Shown: positions 24,761 to 37,700 of the stretch, piece by piece
How positions within the stretch are numbered: position 1 is the first letter of the stretch
Layout: every line of letters starts with the position of its first letter
From: Siniperca chuatsi
Lineage: Eukaryota; Chordata; Actinopteri; Centrarchiformes; Sinipercidae
Assembly (NCBI RefSeq): GCF_020085105.1
Contig: NC_058064.1
Coordinates: 14,305,001-14,369,000 of the forward strand
DNA: 64,000 nt
Direction of reading: 5' to 3'
Program-made: the position numbers and the translations under genes
The notes under the pieces: generated by a model
What the model saw: the letters and a program-made list of their open reading frames with translations, nothing else
What the model was told of the DNA's origin: nothing
The model's database searches: none

Positions 24761-25550
24761 CTTTTTGTTGCAGTGTTAGCATTTACAGTGTTATGGATTG
24801 TTGTGATTATCCAATAATTAGGCAGTAAACTTTGCAATGCAGAGCCTCAAAATGCAGGAAAACATACAGAAACAGGGGGTTCAGTTAATCATACATAAAC
24901 ACTACAAGACACAGAGAGTATGATTATTTGTTCTTATAAGTATTTTTGGTACAAGTATGAATGTGGCTGAGAGTTCAGTGTGTGCTCATGTGGTGTCAAC
25001 TTGGTGTAAGTTTTTGTGAAGAGGGGCGTGGCTGCTGTGCAAATCTGTGTGTGTGCTGTGGTGGTGAATATGATCAAGTTGGCCGTATGGTTTTATCAGA
25101 CTCCAGAGAAGTGTGTAAATGTACGATTACGGCACGAGGCACAGAAACTCTAGTAGTGGAACACAAGATAGGAGAACTGACACAGATAACGTCAAAATCA
25201 AATTCATGGTTTCCTTGCAGTGGTTTCCCCTTGCTGTAGCTCATGTGTTTGATTTAGAGGCTGTTGCTGCCAAACACACCAGTCCTCCTCCCTCTCTTTC
25301 TCTAGTAATGGCAGAAGTTGTCTGCGAAAGCCAAGACATTCCTGCAGTTGGGTGGTAGGATTTCTCTATTTCTTTCACTGCCTTTTCTTTCTGTCTCTGT
25401 GTCTAACTCCTTCTCTCCATTTATCTCCCTTTCTCTGTCAGACCAGTGAAAGCTGTGGTTTCAGCTATCTGCTCTCTGTTAGCTCTCTTTCTTTCTTTCT
25501 TTTTTCTTCCTTCTATCCATTTGTGGACCAGAGAAAAAACTGCCAGCCTG

Positions 25551-25583
<33 letters not shown>

Positions 25584-28500
25584 ATGCTGCAGTGTGGAGC
25601 CCTTAGGATGTGACTCAGTTTGCAATATAAGACAGCCCCTATCATAATGACTGCTCATTACCTACCATGCTCTCATATAAAGATATATTTATACACCCGA
25701 GGACATAACCTCATCGCTCATCTACATAACAATTATGGCTATTTTATAGGCCTCTTTGGAGCCATAGAGGAAGCTCAGAATTCACTCAGTTGCAAAAATG
25801 GCCTGGGTGACAGACAGGTTGGGAAATTAACAACAGGCACCAGTCATACTCTGGTTAAAATTTTGCTGTGGCCTGTAAGTTTGTCTACCAATCTCTTTGG
25901 CAGATAGATAAATAGATCAGTCAGTGGTCCTGTTCTATTCTGTGTGGTTAGCTGGTAAAATAGTGGAAGTGGGAGTAAAGCTTGAAGATTCACCAACCAC
26001 TGTGGCCTGTAGACAAAACAGTTGTAAATGCTAATGACAAATGGAGTTCAGTGACAAGAGATTTACAAAAGATAGTCCTATAACCTAAATGTTAGAGGTC
26101 TGATGCCTACAAAAATCATTGTGTGTCCATTAACAGCCACTGCCTTGTCAAAATCTCCATCAGCACAGCTCTGAACCCATACAATAGCCTACCAACAAGT
26201 TAATCATTTTAATTTTGAATTTCCCCTGATAATCATACACATATCCAGGACGTTCCTATAGATTTAGTACCAAAAAGACTACTGGACACAAATGATGCAA
26301 GTTCATAGATAAAGCTCAAGTTGCTCAAGTCTCTATAACATTTAATATTCATGACTAAATAAGCAATACTCAAAGTTAAAGTTCTGAAGAAAAAAAAACA
26401 TCCTTATTATTTGGTTCAACAGTCAAAAACTCAGCTAATCTGCTTCATCAGGAATGTGAGGGTGTGGTGTGATCAGATTTGACTGACAGTGGCCTGGCAA
26501 CATAAGCGAAAAGCCCACAATTGACTTCATATTTTTATTCAAATATTGTTAAATTCTGATTGGTGCACAGAAGTATATGACATCATCTTTTTCCAACGGA
26601 GTCCTGCCCATTTCTGAGCAGTGAGAACAGCAAAAACACTGAAATACAGAAATCTAGCATGTGAAATAACTAAAACTTTGGCAGAAAATGTTGTGTTCGT
26701 ATAGGGACCCATCGCCTATACTAATAAGCTGATTGAGAAACTATGTTTTCAGGGCCTTAAGGTAATAGCCTACCACCTTTAACTATGGGTTTTTCTAGCA
26801 AACAGTTAACTAGCTAGCATGATAACTCACCTGATGTCAAGAGATTTATTTCCCAGGACTTCCCTGCAGTGGAAATGAACGCGCCATACATCTATCATTG
26901 ACTGGTCAACAAAATTCCTAGAATGCAGGATTTAGACCGTAACAAGTTTCTTACTTTGGATGTTTGTGGCCCTGGCTCCTTGTGGATGATGCACTGTTCA
27001 ATGCTTTCTGCCATAGACTTAAATCTGTCTCACAAGCTGAAAATAGTCCCCAACAAATGCACTATTTTCTTGTTTTTGAGTAACATTTCCTATAAACTAT
27101 AGTTGCTTTAGGAAATTATTTACCCTTTTTTTAAATGAAAGTATATATTTGTGATCGGTTTTACGTCTTCAGTAGGAGTGAATGGGCTTGGGGGTTGGGG
27201 CTGAGAACCACAGACAGACTGGGGTAGTCAGAAAGTAGAAAGACAGACTAGCACATTGTTGGTTTTGGTCTTTTGGTGGGATTTGTTGACAATAAGAAAA
27301 TAAGGCACATTGCCAGCCTTATACTTTATGCAAAGGAAACATGTCTGTAATCACTGTGCCCACAACACATTAGGTGAGTGACAGCTGTAACCTATATGAC
27401 CTAGCTGCTTGTATAGCCAAGTAAGCCTTCCTCTAGACAGAAAACAGGCTTTCTGTGCCAACCTTGGACACACTGAATGCAGATAAGAGAAGTAATTTCT
27501 TCTGAACACTGAGAAGAGCAAATGTAATTTAAAGGACTTTAAAACAACATCAGTGTGAACTGGAAAGTGTTGCATTTATCTTGACATAGCTATGGTATTT
27601 TGAACTAGTTTGACCAGGATAAACACAGCTCAGGTTACGATTACAAAGATGCAAGTTTGCACACTTCCAAAACCATTTTTAATGGAAAAGATAGCTTCAA
27701 CTGTTTGCAACTACTTGACAACTGACTATCACAGCTGTTCAACAAATGATGCAAGCCAACCTACCTGGCTGAAGCACTTTAAAGCTAAATGTTTATTCAA
27801 GATGTAGTTCTTTCTGATTGAGGGTAGCAGTTTATAATAACAGTAGACACAATTTTTAAAAAGCAGAAATTCGGATCCAAGACTTCAAATTGAACTCCAA
27901 AAAAATCGCTTAAAGTAGCACTATTTTCTCATACTGTAAATGTAAGTGAATGTAGTGGATGTAGATCGTTTATAGCAAATTTAATTTAGTTAGATTAAGA
28001 ATTGTCATTGCTACTGGTAAGCACACAAGCTTGCTTCTGCAGAAGGACTCTGTTTAAACCTTGGCAGCTGAAAGTAGAAAGAATAGCAGAGATGCAATAA
28101 ATTGCAGGATAAGTCAACATTGCACAGATGGGATACTGTGTGAATAGTACAAGGACATTAAGGAAATGAAGACCACATGGAGCATCTCACTCAAAACTGA
28201 GCCTAAAATTGTTTTGAAAATATAAAATCAAATCCTGAGAAATTAATCATATACAATCCAAAAAGCAATACTGATATTTCTTATAAAATAAAGCCTATCT
28301 AAAGAGATTATTTGATTTAGGAGAAATGAAAAGGCAAACTTTATCCGAGAAACAGTTTGCTGCCATTTATACCCGAACTTTGAACTCGATTTTTTGGCCA
28401 TCTGTTTGTTGATTGTGTGCAGTAGACTTCCCTTTGTACTAGTACACTTGAAATAAACCCAGTGTACATTTGCTTACGTGTGATCCTGGAGCTTAATTAC

Positions 28501-29000
28501 AGTTAATAATCGACCAATACAGCCGCATTACAGCTTATCAGAGGCTAAATGCATCATCATCAGTCATAAAAAAAGAGGCCATGCTCTTGGATCAGGCCCA
28601 AATGCATGCAGGTGTGTCTTGTTGATTTCACTGTGGATTGTGTGGACAGATGGTTAATGTCTAGAGGGGAGATAGGCGGCTGGTGCTGACCATGCTGATT
28701 TTATTCCCCTGACTAGTGATATAATATCATACAATTCTCACTAAAAACATCTGTTCTTTCATCTTTTTTCTTCAAGGAAGCGGCCAAATCCAATGTGTCT
28801 TCTGTTCACCTGGGTAAAGTTTATGACGTTACATAGGTAACTGTTTTAAAACATTTTAAATGAGTGAAATATATTTGTTTATTTGTGAGAAAAATAACTC
28901 AGTTCAGTGGTTTTCCTTTCAGCAGTGATGTACTGGATGTGACATTTGGCTTGTGGTTTAGCAGGAGACAGACATGTTGTTTTCTGTTTCTCGCCGTTTC
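24761..29000. other. intergenic, no gene
   Basis: No coding motif in 4.2 kb. A TG microsatellite lies at about 25553-25581. The stretch 26930-27310 shares words with 4960-5080 and 5890-5930 in reverse or rearranged order (for example GGGATTTGTTGACAATAAGAAAAT), so it is a low-copy repeat. The stretches 25620-25765 and 28480-28720 look unique and could be conserved non-coding elements (TTAATTACAGTTAATAATC at about 28493). Confidence 0.4.
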
Positions 29001-29001
29001 C

Positions 29002-29022
29002 TCCTCCTCTCTCTCTCTCTCA

Positions 29023-29069
<47 letters not shown>
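29002..29069. repeat. (CT)n-(CA)n microsatellite
   Basis: About 18 bases of CT, then about 45 bases of CA. Confidence 0.95.
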
Positions 29070-29070
<1 letters not shown>

Positions 29071-30355
29071 AGAGGTTCACCATTGCAAAGCGTGGGTGCA
29101 GGTTTTGCCCTTGTTTAATCTGATCGATGCCAGAAGTCGTCGGATGTCCCCTTTGCATGTGCTGCATGGTTCAAAATGTTAGTCTCTAACTACAAACTAG
29201 ATAAAAGAGCTGCTTCAAGAGTGAAAGTGTGTGGGAAGTGGTAGCGTTAGGCCATGTGTGAAAGTGTATGAGCCCAGTAAATGTGTGGGCCATCAGTAAC
29301 CTTGGTACCACAGAAATTCAGAAAAAAAAAACAGAGCCTGCAGACGTCTGTCTTCTTTCTTCCTCTCTGTTTTTCTCTCACGCCCCCAAAAAACAAACTC
29401 CAACCTTCACAAAACAGCATCTTCACATGTATCTGTCCATCTCTCACCATGCAGCAATGCATCTACTGCTAGTTGCCGAGGTTGTGCTATAGCAAAAATG
29501 TTGCAAGTTTAATTCCTTAATTCCTTCCTTAATTCCTACTTGAGCCAGACTTGCACACTCATCATACGTTACTGATACAAATCAGCAGCATGGAGCTGAA
29601 GCTACAGATGTGGGGTTTAACATCTGTAAATCATCTCTACGGGTAAACTGAGACAGTCAGGATAAATGTGGGCAGTGGAGGTGAACAGGATGCACTTGCC
29701 TCTCGCTGAACTGGACTCCCAGCTGTGGTTGTGGTTGCACTGGGCAGCTCACAGGCCGGAGTGTGGGTCGTGTTTGTGCATATGTAACTGCTACTCCAAA
29801 CTGAAAGTTGGAGAGTATTCATGGTCGATTTCATGGGACTTCAAGGGAATAACAAAAATTTCCAAAGAAAAAAAAAGACCAAAAAAAGTGGTTAAGTAGC
29901 TTATCATCAACGTATTGTTTGAGATATGGTCTGGTTATTAAAGATAAATCCACCCTACCGTCATGTTTGTGTATTTTATCTACTGCTGTTGGTAAGTGGT
30001 CAAACATAGATGATGTTGTAACATCACAGATGTTTGCAGTGTAGCTACAATGAAGATTTATTGAGAACAAAAGAGCAATGGCTCACTATTACTATCTCTC
30101 CTTCCACCTACAAACTAGATGCAACAAGCTCATACCCGTTGTCTTGCAGTGGTCAAAATACCTCAATTTTTTTCATAAAATTTAACTTTCTGAATATATC
30201 AAACATCAGTTTCTTTGATACCAAAGAATGTAAAAGTATCCATCGGGGAAATTTATTTTGAGAGGTCAGAGGTCAGTGTTGCTATAGGTGACTAGACTCA
30301 AACTGCCCAGTTCATGGAGAACAGTTATATTTTGTTACAAGAAAACATATTTCTT
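29070..30355. other. intergenic with a perfect DR1 nuclear-receptor site
   Basis: No gene is supported. The only distinctive feature is the AGGTCA direct repeat at 30263-30275, described separately. Confidence 0.45.
30263..30275 (+). promoter_or_regulatory. perfect DR1 (AGGTCA-g-AGGTCA), candidate PPAR/RXR or HNF4 element
   Basis: Two exact AGGTCA half-sites are separated by one base. This is the consensus arrangement bound by PPAR:RXR heterodimers, and also by HNF4, COUP-TF and RXR homodimers. It lies about 20 kb beyond the ppara stop codon in intergenic sequence. Binding is an inference. Confidence 0.5.
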
Positions 30356-30357
30356 AT

Positions 30358-30722
30358 AGCCATGCTAGCGGTGTGGCTCTAGGGTTGGCAATGTCAGTCT
30401 GATGATCAGTTCGTTGGTCCACCATTTTGATCCAGACTGGACCAAAGAACTGCATGGATTGGCACAAAATTTTGCACAGACATTTATGGTCCCCAGATGA
30501 TGAATCCTCAGGACTGACAGCTGCACTTTGCATTTTTGTGCTAATTTGCAAAAGTTAGCATGCTAACACGCTGAATTAAGATGGTGAACATGGTAAACAT
30601 TATACCTGCTAAACATCAGCATGTTGATATAGTTATTGTGAGCATATTAGCATGCTGATGTGAGCATTTAGCTCAAAGCATCACTCTGCCTAAGTACAAC
30701 CTCTAGCATTGCTGTAGACTCT
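30358..30722 (-). mobile_element. MITE-like family A, copy 3 (reverse)
   Basis: The left edge TAGCCATGCTAGCGGTGTGGC and the interior GGCAATGTCAGTCTG, GGATTGGCACAAAATTTTGC, TTAGCATGCTAACACGCTGA, TTATACCTGCTAAACATCAGC and TGATGTGAGCATTTAGC are the reverse complement of copies 1 and 2. The central third is deleted. Confidence 0.75.
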
Positions 30723-31155
30723 AAGTCTTGTTAAAAGATCAGACACATTTTGGCAGTATTTGTTGTGCCTTAAAATGTTCAAATTATATAATGAAGGATA
30801 GGAGTGTTACAATAAAGACACAAAGAGGGTTATGAAGTTCCCCACATAGAAATACAGAGAGGAGGCAAATTCAACTGATTTTTCCAGTTCCAGCTGTTGC
30901 TCTCTCTAGGGTTTCAGTCATCTAGGTTCATGCAGTTTTACCCACAGTCACAACACACAACACACTGCTGTCAACTGCAGGGCAAGTTGGTCTTCCCTGG
31001 AAGAGGTCAATTGTCTGCAGTAAGCAAAGGACTTGCCAGTAGTTCAGATTCAGAACATCCCCCACCCAGAAACTACAACCTTTCACCTATCCTGCTCTTG
31101 TGTGAAAACCTCAGTGTGTTTGTGTGTATAGAAAGAAAAACAGAAAGAGGGAGAT
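30723..31155. other. intergenic, nothing recognised
   Basis: No gene, repeat or motif that I can support. Confidence 0.4.
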
Positions 31156-31157
31156 AA

Positions 31158-31560
31158 CTAGTGATGTGTCTGTCACGAACGAGTCAGCCCCACCGACAAC
31201 AGATTACACTCTTGAACAGAGCAGAAATATTTATATTTCCTATTACAATATACAAATCAAACTGAAATACACTGTAGCCTATGTGTCTGTATAGAGTTGT
31301 GCAATTCTTTATTAACCATGCTATTTCATTAGTAGTTATTCTTGACATATTCCACTTTTTAACCATTAACATGACGAATAATCTTGCATATTTGTTTCTT
31401 GCAACAAATAAGAATGTAACTTAGGCAGTGAACAGCAGAAGTGGTACTAAATGAAGAGCTGTTTGGGAGCCGAAAGAGCCGGCTCTCAGAAAGGAACAGA
31501 GCCATAAGATCTGGCTCCCTTCAAAGAGCCGTAATTCTCTAGAGATAACCTGAAAATCTT
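31158..31560. mobile_element. possible hAT-like MITE with CGAACGAGTC and GAGCCG words
   Basis: The left edge CTAGTGATGTGTCTGTCACGAACGAGTC and the right-hand run of GAGCTGTTTGGGAGCCG, AAAGAGCCGGCTCT and CAAAGAGCCG look like the paired ends of a fish hAT-type MITE that I know for 'GTGATG...CGAACGA' and 'GAGCCG' words. Neither clean TIRs nor a target-site duplication can be shown here. Confidence 0.4.
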
Positions 31561-32190
31561 TAAAGCTTTCTAATCTACTTGTGCTTGTGTGTAGGAAAGA
31601 GATGAAGAAACAAAGGGAAAAAACAAAAGAAACCCAGTGTACAAAGTGGTGTAATCTCCTAAATCATTCCCCTGGTGAGCGACAGCATCTGTCTCAGCCT
31701 CTTTTTGCTCATTCACACTTTCTCATTCACACGACTCTTGTCATTCCGCACAGATGCTCTAATATGCAGCCTCTGCTATCACCCTCAGCAGAAGCTGTGA
31801 TGACATTCACATGCAAAACGTCACCCTTCATATACTGTGCTATACATTTGGCCCAGCAGGACAGCCTAGTAATGATAAAACCTGTTCTATCTGCAGGTTT
31901 CATCCCATTAACAGCAGCATGTTCCAGGAAAATGGAGGGGTTAAAGGTTACACGCAAGGCCATGGTTGTGGTTATGGTCAGCTAAGCCTAGCATAGCCGT
32001 CTGAATTTGTATGCCGTCAGAGGAAGTTCTTCATGGGAGGCTTATCTCACTGAAAAACACTTTCCAAAGCATACTATAGCACACCTACCTTCCTACCTTC
32101 GTGGCAGCTAATGGTTTCTATTAATTTCAGCAAAAAATGACATTGAACTTGCAGACTTCAGTCTTCTTTCAGATAGGTAATTAATTAGTC
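31561..32190. other. intergenic; rejected 134-codon frame
   Basis: A plus-strand frame at 31581-31985 overlaps a minus-strand frame of 78 codons. Neither shows conserved features, and both lack splice context. Confidence 0.4.
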
Positions 32191-32194
32191 CCAT

Positions 32195-32415
32195 ACTTTG
32201 GTTTATGACCAAAACTAATGATGTTCCCATCAGCCTCAGCTGTACTTGTGTTGCGTTTAGTGCTAGTTAGCAAATGTTATAATGATAACACGCTAAACTA
32301 AGATGGTTAAACTAAGATGATAAACATTATACCTGCCATGTTAGCATGCTAACATTAGCATTTAGCACAAAGCTCCACTGTGCCTCACAGAGAAGCTACC
32401 ATCGCTGTGGACTGT
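32195..32415 (-). mobile_element. MITE-like family A, copy 4 (reverse, fragment)
   Basis: TTTGGTTTATGACCAAAACTAATGATG, CCCATCAGCCTCAGCTGTAC, GTTAGCAAATGTTATAATG, CTAAACTAAGATGGTTAAAC, TTAGCATGCTAACATTAGCATTTAG and AGCTCCACTGTGCCTCACAG follow the reverse order of copy 1. Only the left (TIR-proximal) part of the family is present. Confidence 0.75.
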
Positions 32416-33820
32416 TTGCTCATTGTTTCTCCTCTGGGTTTGATTTTATGGCAACATAATTTATTACTAAGATGTTTTTCAGGAGTTGACCGTCAAGTCT
32501 GGAGGTTGGAAAGTCATTGAACATGCCAACATGGAAAGGTTTCAAACTAGTCCCTTCTCCTAACCGCATTGCTAAGCAACAATTAGATAACCTTGGCTAG
32601 AAAATTTTTAAAAATTCATGTTGCATGCTTTGTAAAGTGGTTGGTCGTAATATGAAACATACGTGATTTATGGTCTATGAAGTGTTTGCTTTTTTTTTTA
32701 AGTTGCTCTGAGGATGACTCTCATTGAAACGACTAAAATATAACAATTTTGGTGAAAAGAGAGAAGCATACTGTTCATATGTCCTGTTATATGAAAAAAT
32801 ATACCACATTTGTCACCTGATTTGTAAACCTCACCCTCTTTTAGAAGAAAACAATCTCCCTGCAGCTTTCATGTAGGGATTTAACATTTTAACATTTGCC
32901 CCCTCAGTGGGTCGTGACCCAAACTCACCCAATCACAGCACAATCACACACATTAAAGGAGTTTGGTTTGCCCTCACCCTGACCTGTGAGTGCTGATACT
33001 TCCTGTAGCCACACGTCTGTCCTTAGGTCAAACAGTACTCACCGCCAAAAACCCCAGCTTAGGGGTCAAGTGTTCAGAGATCATCCACAGCCAATTTTCA
33101 TTTCAAAGTTTACTTTTCGCAAGTTGCAAACACTTTGGTTAATATGTTGTTGAGGTGAGGCACTGACAGATACATTTCACATGTATCCACCCACAAATTT
33201 ATCTTGGCAGCATTTAATAGCCTGTCAAATACATCATTAATACAACATCACAGTAACTGATCCATATCAGTAACCAGCTATTTCTTACCAAAGAATAAGC
33301 AGTAAGTATGCATGCTCATACACACTAATCTACATGGTTGCATGAAACATTTGCAAACACACACTTGTGTTTATGTGTTTCAATTACATAATCTAGGTAG
33401 TGATTAGAGGAAGATTCACAATTAGTGCATTCTGGGGTGGATTTTGCAAAGGTATAGGTGAGGGCAATTTTTTTAAAACTCCTATTACTGCCTCAGCACA
33501 CACACACATTCAACACACACACTTGGAGTAACGTTGTGGCTGTCTGTCTGGCTGGCTGAGGCTCGCGTGCCATCTCCCAGCTGCCTGAACCGTGATGTAT
33601 AAGAGGAACAGACATGGCCCTGGGTTATTAGCTAGAGCACGACCTCAGCAGTTGATTATTGTCTTATTTCAAACAAGTTGTTCTTCTCCCTTCTCATAGA
33701 TGTCATCAAACCCTTAGGGCCAGATGAATGAAATGGTTGTGTATAGATGGTAACTCTATAAACTATATTTGCGAAACTCTCGCACATGCGCACTTGATTC
33801 ATCGCAGTAGTGCTTGACTC
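32416..33820. other. intergenic, nothing recognised
   Basis: No gene or clear repeat family seen. CA-rich tracts occur near 33340 and 33500. Confidence 0.4.
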
Positions 33821-33824
33821 TGCA

Positions 33825-34265
33825 CCATGGATGTATAATAAGAACTGAATACAGCGCCACTGCTCAGTCTTGCAGCCAATTTTTTCCAGTGGCCGCTTGC
33901 GGTATTGCAACGAAAAATTCCCATGCCCAAAAAGCATTTTTCCCATAGACCACCATTATAAAAGAGACGTCTGTAAAAATGTTGACAGTACACCTCAAAC
34001 TGCAAACAAGGTCAATTATGAGTCTTTCTATTATGAATTTTTAATCCATGGAGGTTTTATATACTTTCCTAGACTCGAGAAAAACGATTTAGAGAAACAC
34101 TAATGTGCATATACAGTGGGCCACATACCCCAGAAGTAAAACTGGATGCTAGAAAACTTTTTTGGCGTATGCGCCAGGCAAGCAATTCTCATTGGAATGA
34201 ATAGGCGCCATTTTGGGGTCCGGTATCCAGTTCTAAAAATACATAATGCTCTGCGCACGCTAGCA
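33825..34265 (+). mobile_element. probable 5' non-coding part of a DNA transposon
   Basis: The segment from CACCATGGATGTATAATAAG through AAAAGAGACGTCTGTAAAAATG, GGTCAATTATGAGTCTTTC and CATATACAGTGGGCCACATAC reads like a sequence common in fish genomes, and it leads directly into the coding fragment at 34266. I cannot define terminal repeats, so both boundaries and class are tentative. Confidence 0.4.
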
Positions 34266-34765
34266 ATGGCAGATATACCGGTAACCGCTTCAAAATATTC
34301 TTGTCTCGCTGAGTTTGAAGCACATCTGCATTTGTACGAGAAGAAAACCAAGAATACATTTTTTGTTTTAAAGAGTGACAAATTGTTTAGAAAAACTGGT
34401 AAGTTTGACAAATAATCAATGTTATTAGCTAGTTAGCTAGTTAGTTTAGCAAGCTGTTGTAGCCTTTGAACCAGTCATGACGAGTAGTTACAAATTACTT
34501 TACTCTGTTGCAGTACCGTAACATTATTGTAGCTGTCAGCTAAAGTTAAGGTTGGCTAACTAGCTGGCAAAGTTAGTTGGTACTTGCTACCAATGTCAGT
34601 ACTTGGGCATTGCTCATTTTATCTAGATACAAATCTGAGGTCATTCACAGAATTCAGTGTAACGGGGAAGGCTGTCCACTGGCAGCTAAAGATGGTCCCA
34701 TTTGATGGCACGCCCTTTGTTGTGATAAACATGCCACAGATAAGCGAAAGTGAGAAGAGAAAATG
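34266..34765 (+). pseudogene. two-exon coding fragment with FAR1/ZSWIM-like N-terminus, probable transposon gene
   Basis: Exon 1 (34266-34398) starts at an ATG in GCAATGG context and encodes MADIPVTASKYSCLAEFEAH and then LHLYEKKTKNTFFVLKSDK. It ends at a consensus donor (G|GTAAGT) with one base of a codon. Exon 2 (34627-34765) follows a TTTTATCTAG acceptor, restores an Asp codon across the join, and stays open in the same frame through AVHWQLKMVPFDGTPFVVIN and ISESEKRK to a second donor (ATG|GTAAGG). The joined fragment is about 90 residues. The pattern of aromatic and charged residues in exon 1 (F..FE.HL..YEKKTKNTF.VLKS) resembles the FAR1-type N-terminus of ZSWIM1/3-like and MULE-derived proteins. 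That resemblance is from memory. No third exon was recognised downstream, so it is a fragment or a gene whose rest I cannot see. Confidence 0.5.
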
Positions 34766-34769
34766 GTAA

Positions 34770-37700
34770 GGAATAAGTGAATCAGGGAAATAAAACGCTA
34801 TTTTCTGATTGTTTCACAGCGTTTACGTTCTAAAGCACAAATGAACACAGCCACACCTCCACACAACCCTATGGGAAGGAGCCACACACACACAGAGCTC
34901 TTTATACATCCATAGTCTCGCATAGCCAAACCTATCTCCACACGTCTTTCTAGCACTGTGATTTAGCGATGTTACATGTTGTAACATTAGCGTGTCAAAA
35001 GCTAGAAGTCCAACTTGCTGTCTTGTGGCCATATGTAAGTATGTTTCACTATGTTTTTTGTGTTCTTGTTTTATCTCATTTCAAGGATGATTGATGTTCT
35101 CATTTTGTACAAACTTTGCCATGTTTATGTTAATGTTATGTTAATATTGGTGGGGGGTATAATTTAATGTCAAATTATATAATTGCTGTATTGTGTCTTA
35201 ATTACTTTAAAGTCAGAACTGAACTGATCAACCAGAACTGAAAACGTCAGGATGACAATTGTAAGTTTAACTTTTGCTAAACACTGTCAGTCTGCACAGA
35301 AAACTCAGTACTTTTATTTTTGAAAAGGCAGCAGTTGTTTGCCTATCCATTTTATCAAAGGGCATTTGTATGCATTAGTGGAGAACATAGCAGCCTGCAC
35401 CGTCTTGGTGACCCTTTCTGCAAAGCTAAACACTCCAGTACTGTAGCAGCAGGCCAGCCAGTATGTGAGGCCACACAGCCAGGCTGAGTCACACAGTCCA
35501 GAGGAAAACCAAAATGTGTAAAAACTTCACATTGGCAGATTAGTTTGTTTACATCCTGCACTGGACGTGATTTGGCCAGGCTGCAGCAAGGCACAGCCAA
35601 AAAGCCTGTCTTCTCTTTCCTCCCTTTAACTCGATCCTTCTCTGCCTCTTTCCCTCTTTCCCTTTCTTCCTTCCTTCTTTTCTTTCTTCCCTCCTAACTA
35701 TCTCCACTTCATCTCTCCCAGTCTCACCGCTGCCAAGAGCACATGACCATGAGGCAGAGTGAAGCGGAAAAATAAAGCAGCCCTACCCTTGTAAAAAATT
35801 TTAATGAAGTAAAAAAAAAAAAATCAGACAAATTAATAACAACAAGAAACAGATGGGGAAGTTGTATTTCCAGAATAAAACAAGTCATTTGTAAAAAAAC
35901 TAAGAAACACTCCTTTCCCCCCCAGCGGAGTTTGCCAAGTTATGAGCTCATACTTTGTAGGCCCTCTGCTGAATATCTATTCATAGTGTCAGCTCCAAGA
36001 TGTCAGACTTTTATGACCCATTTCTCTTCTCATTATCTGCAGCAACAATTAGTGGCCTGCGAATTTAACGCTGGAAATATGGAAGTGTTTTCCTGACTTG
36101 GAAACTCAGGATAGCTCGCAGTAAACCTGTGTGTGTACAGGGACTGATTAAAGCCTTCATACTTCTTGAAACATAAGAGAGACTGATAAAAGTCAACGTG
36201 AGGCTGCGGCTTTGTGTGCATGTTTGTGTGGGTGTCTTTTTATCATCAAGCTAGAATATAATGATGAACAGGGTCACTCTAGGGTAACACACACAAACAC
36301 ACACAGAGACACCGACACCCTCTATAGGCTGTGGTTTTGAGGTCATACCTGGCACAGCTCTCTGAAATCCTTTAACGTGGCGATGTCATATCTGCATCAT
36401 GGCATATTGTAAGAGCTACTGCCTCTCTTCCTGCACCACCTTGAGCTCTTTCTCTCCTGTCGGATTTGAAAAACTTTTCAGCTGTTTTTGGTTCTCTCCG
36501 AATGGTTTCTCTCTCTAAATCAAAAGCTGCATTCTCATAGTGTTGGTGAGACCTTTATATCCCCCCAGAATGTCAGTGTTTTAGCTTGATGTTTATGTGG
36601 CGTGGCAAAGAGGGGTGTGACAACAGGCTTACAATGGGCCAACAGCAGCAAACAAAGCAAATGATGCCACTTTTTACCTTTGCACATCCCCACAGGTGAT
36701 TTGAGTTCTAGCTAATTAGACCTCTGCTCAGGTTGAAGTTGAGTCACATGACGTCAAACTTCAATGATAAGGGTGTAACTTATCCCCCCACCCTAACAGG
36801 TGCAAAACAAACTAATCAGGGAGATGTCTGCACAGTCCCGAGAAGAAGGTCTTATCAGGTGAAAACACCTGTGTGGTAGAAAAAAGGGTGTGTATGCTGG
36901 TTAAATAGTACAGATATCTTAAATCCTGAATTACAGATGAATATAGACATTTTTACAGAATGTGAGTGATAACATTCAGGTTATGATTTTTTTTCTTTAT
37001 TTGTAATGAATACGCTGCATTTCTTCATTTGTTCTTCCATCTTTTCAACACCCTATCAATCTCAAAAGTATCTGCAGAGCTCTGATTCTGCCATTCAGTT
37101 CAATTGGGACTGCTGACCAGGACTTTTGTCTTTACGTGGACACCAAGCAAGACTGTGATTGTAACCACCTGAAAGTTCTGGGCCCCATCAGGCCCAAACA
37201 GCCAGATCCTAATCTGAGAACCTGGACCTCATGGTCACGTGATGTTTTGCTGTGGTACAGGATTCAGAAAGAAAATGTATCAAAAACATACAATGGTGCA
37301 AAATAACTTCTTAACTTTATGTTAGTTGCCTATAGTGGAGATCATTCTTAGCTGTTTTGACTATGTGAAACTGCTTCTGCTTCATGTATTATTTTTATTA
37401 TACTGTAGCCGGAAATCTGAGGAAAAGGAAGAGGAAATTGGCATTTCAATAACCAGAACTCAGTCACTTACAACAAACATCAGCTAAATGTCACGGGTCA
37501 CTTAAATACATAAACATAAAATACTTTTCCTTAAATTGAAAAGTGAAAGTGAATAATTAATTTAACGAGACAAGAGTGGGTTATATTTTGTTAATGAAAC
37601 TCTACATGCCCTTTTCTATGCATGATCCCTGGTGTGAAAGAATGACATTTACTTTTGTGATTTGGTTTACAGGGTCAGTGTGCATACTGTGAATGTAGAG

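Noticed and set aside
31581..31985. 134-codon plus-strand frame
   Set aside because: No recognisable motif, and a long antisense frame lies in the same interval.
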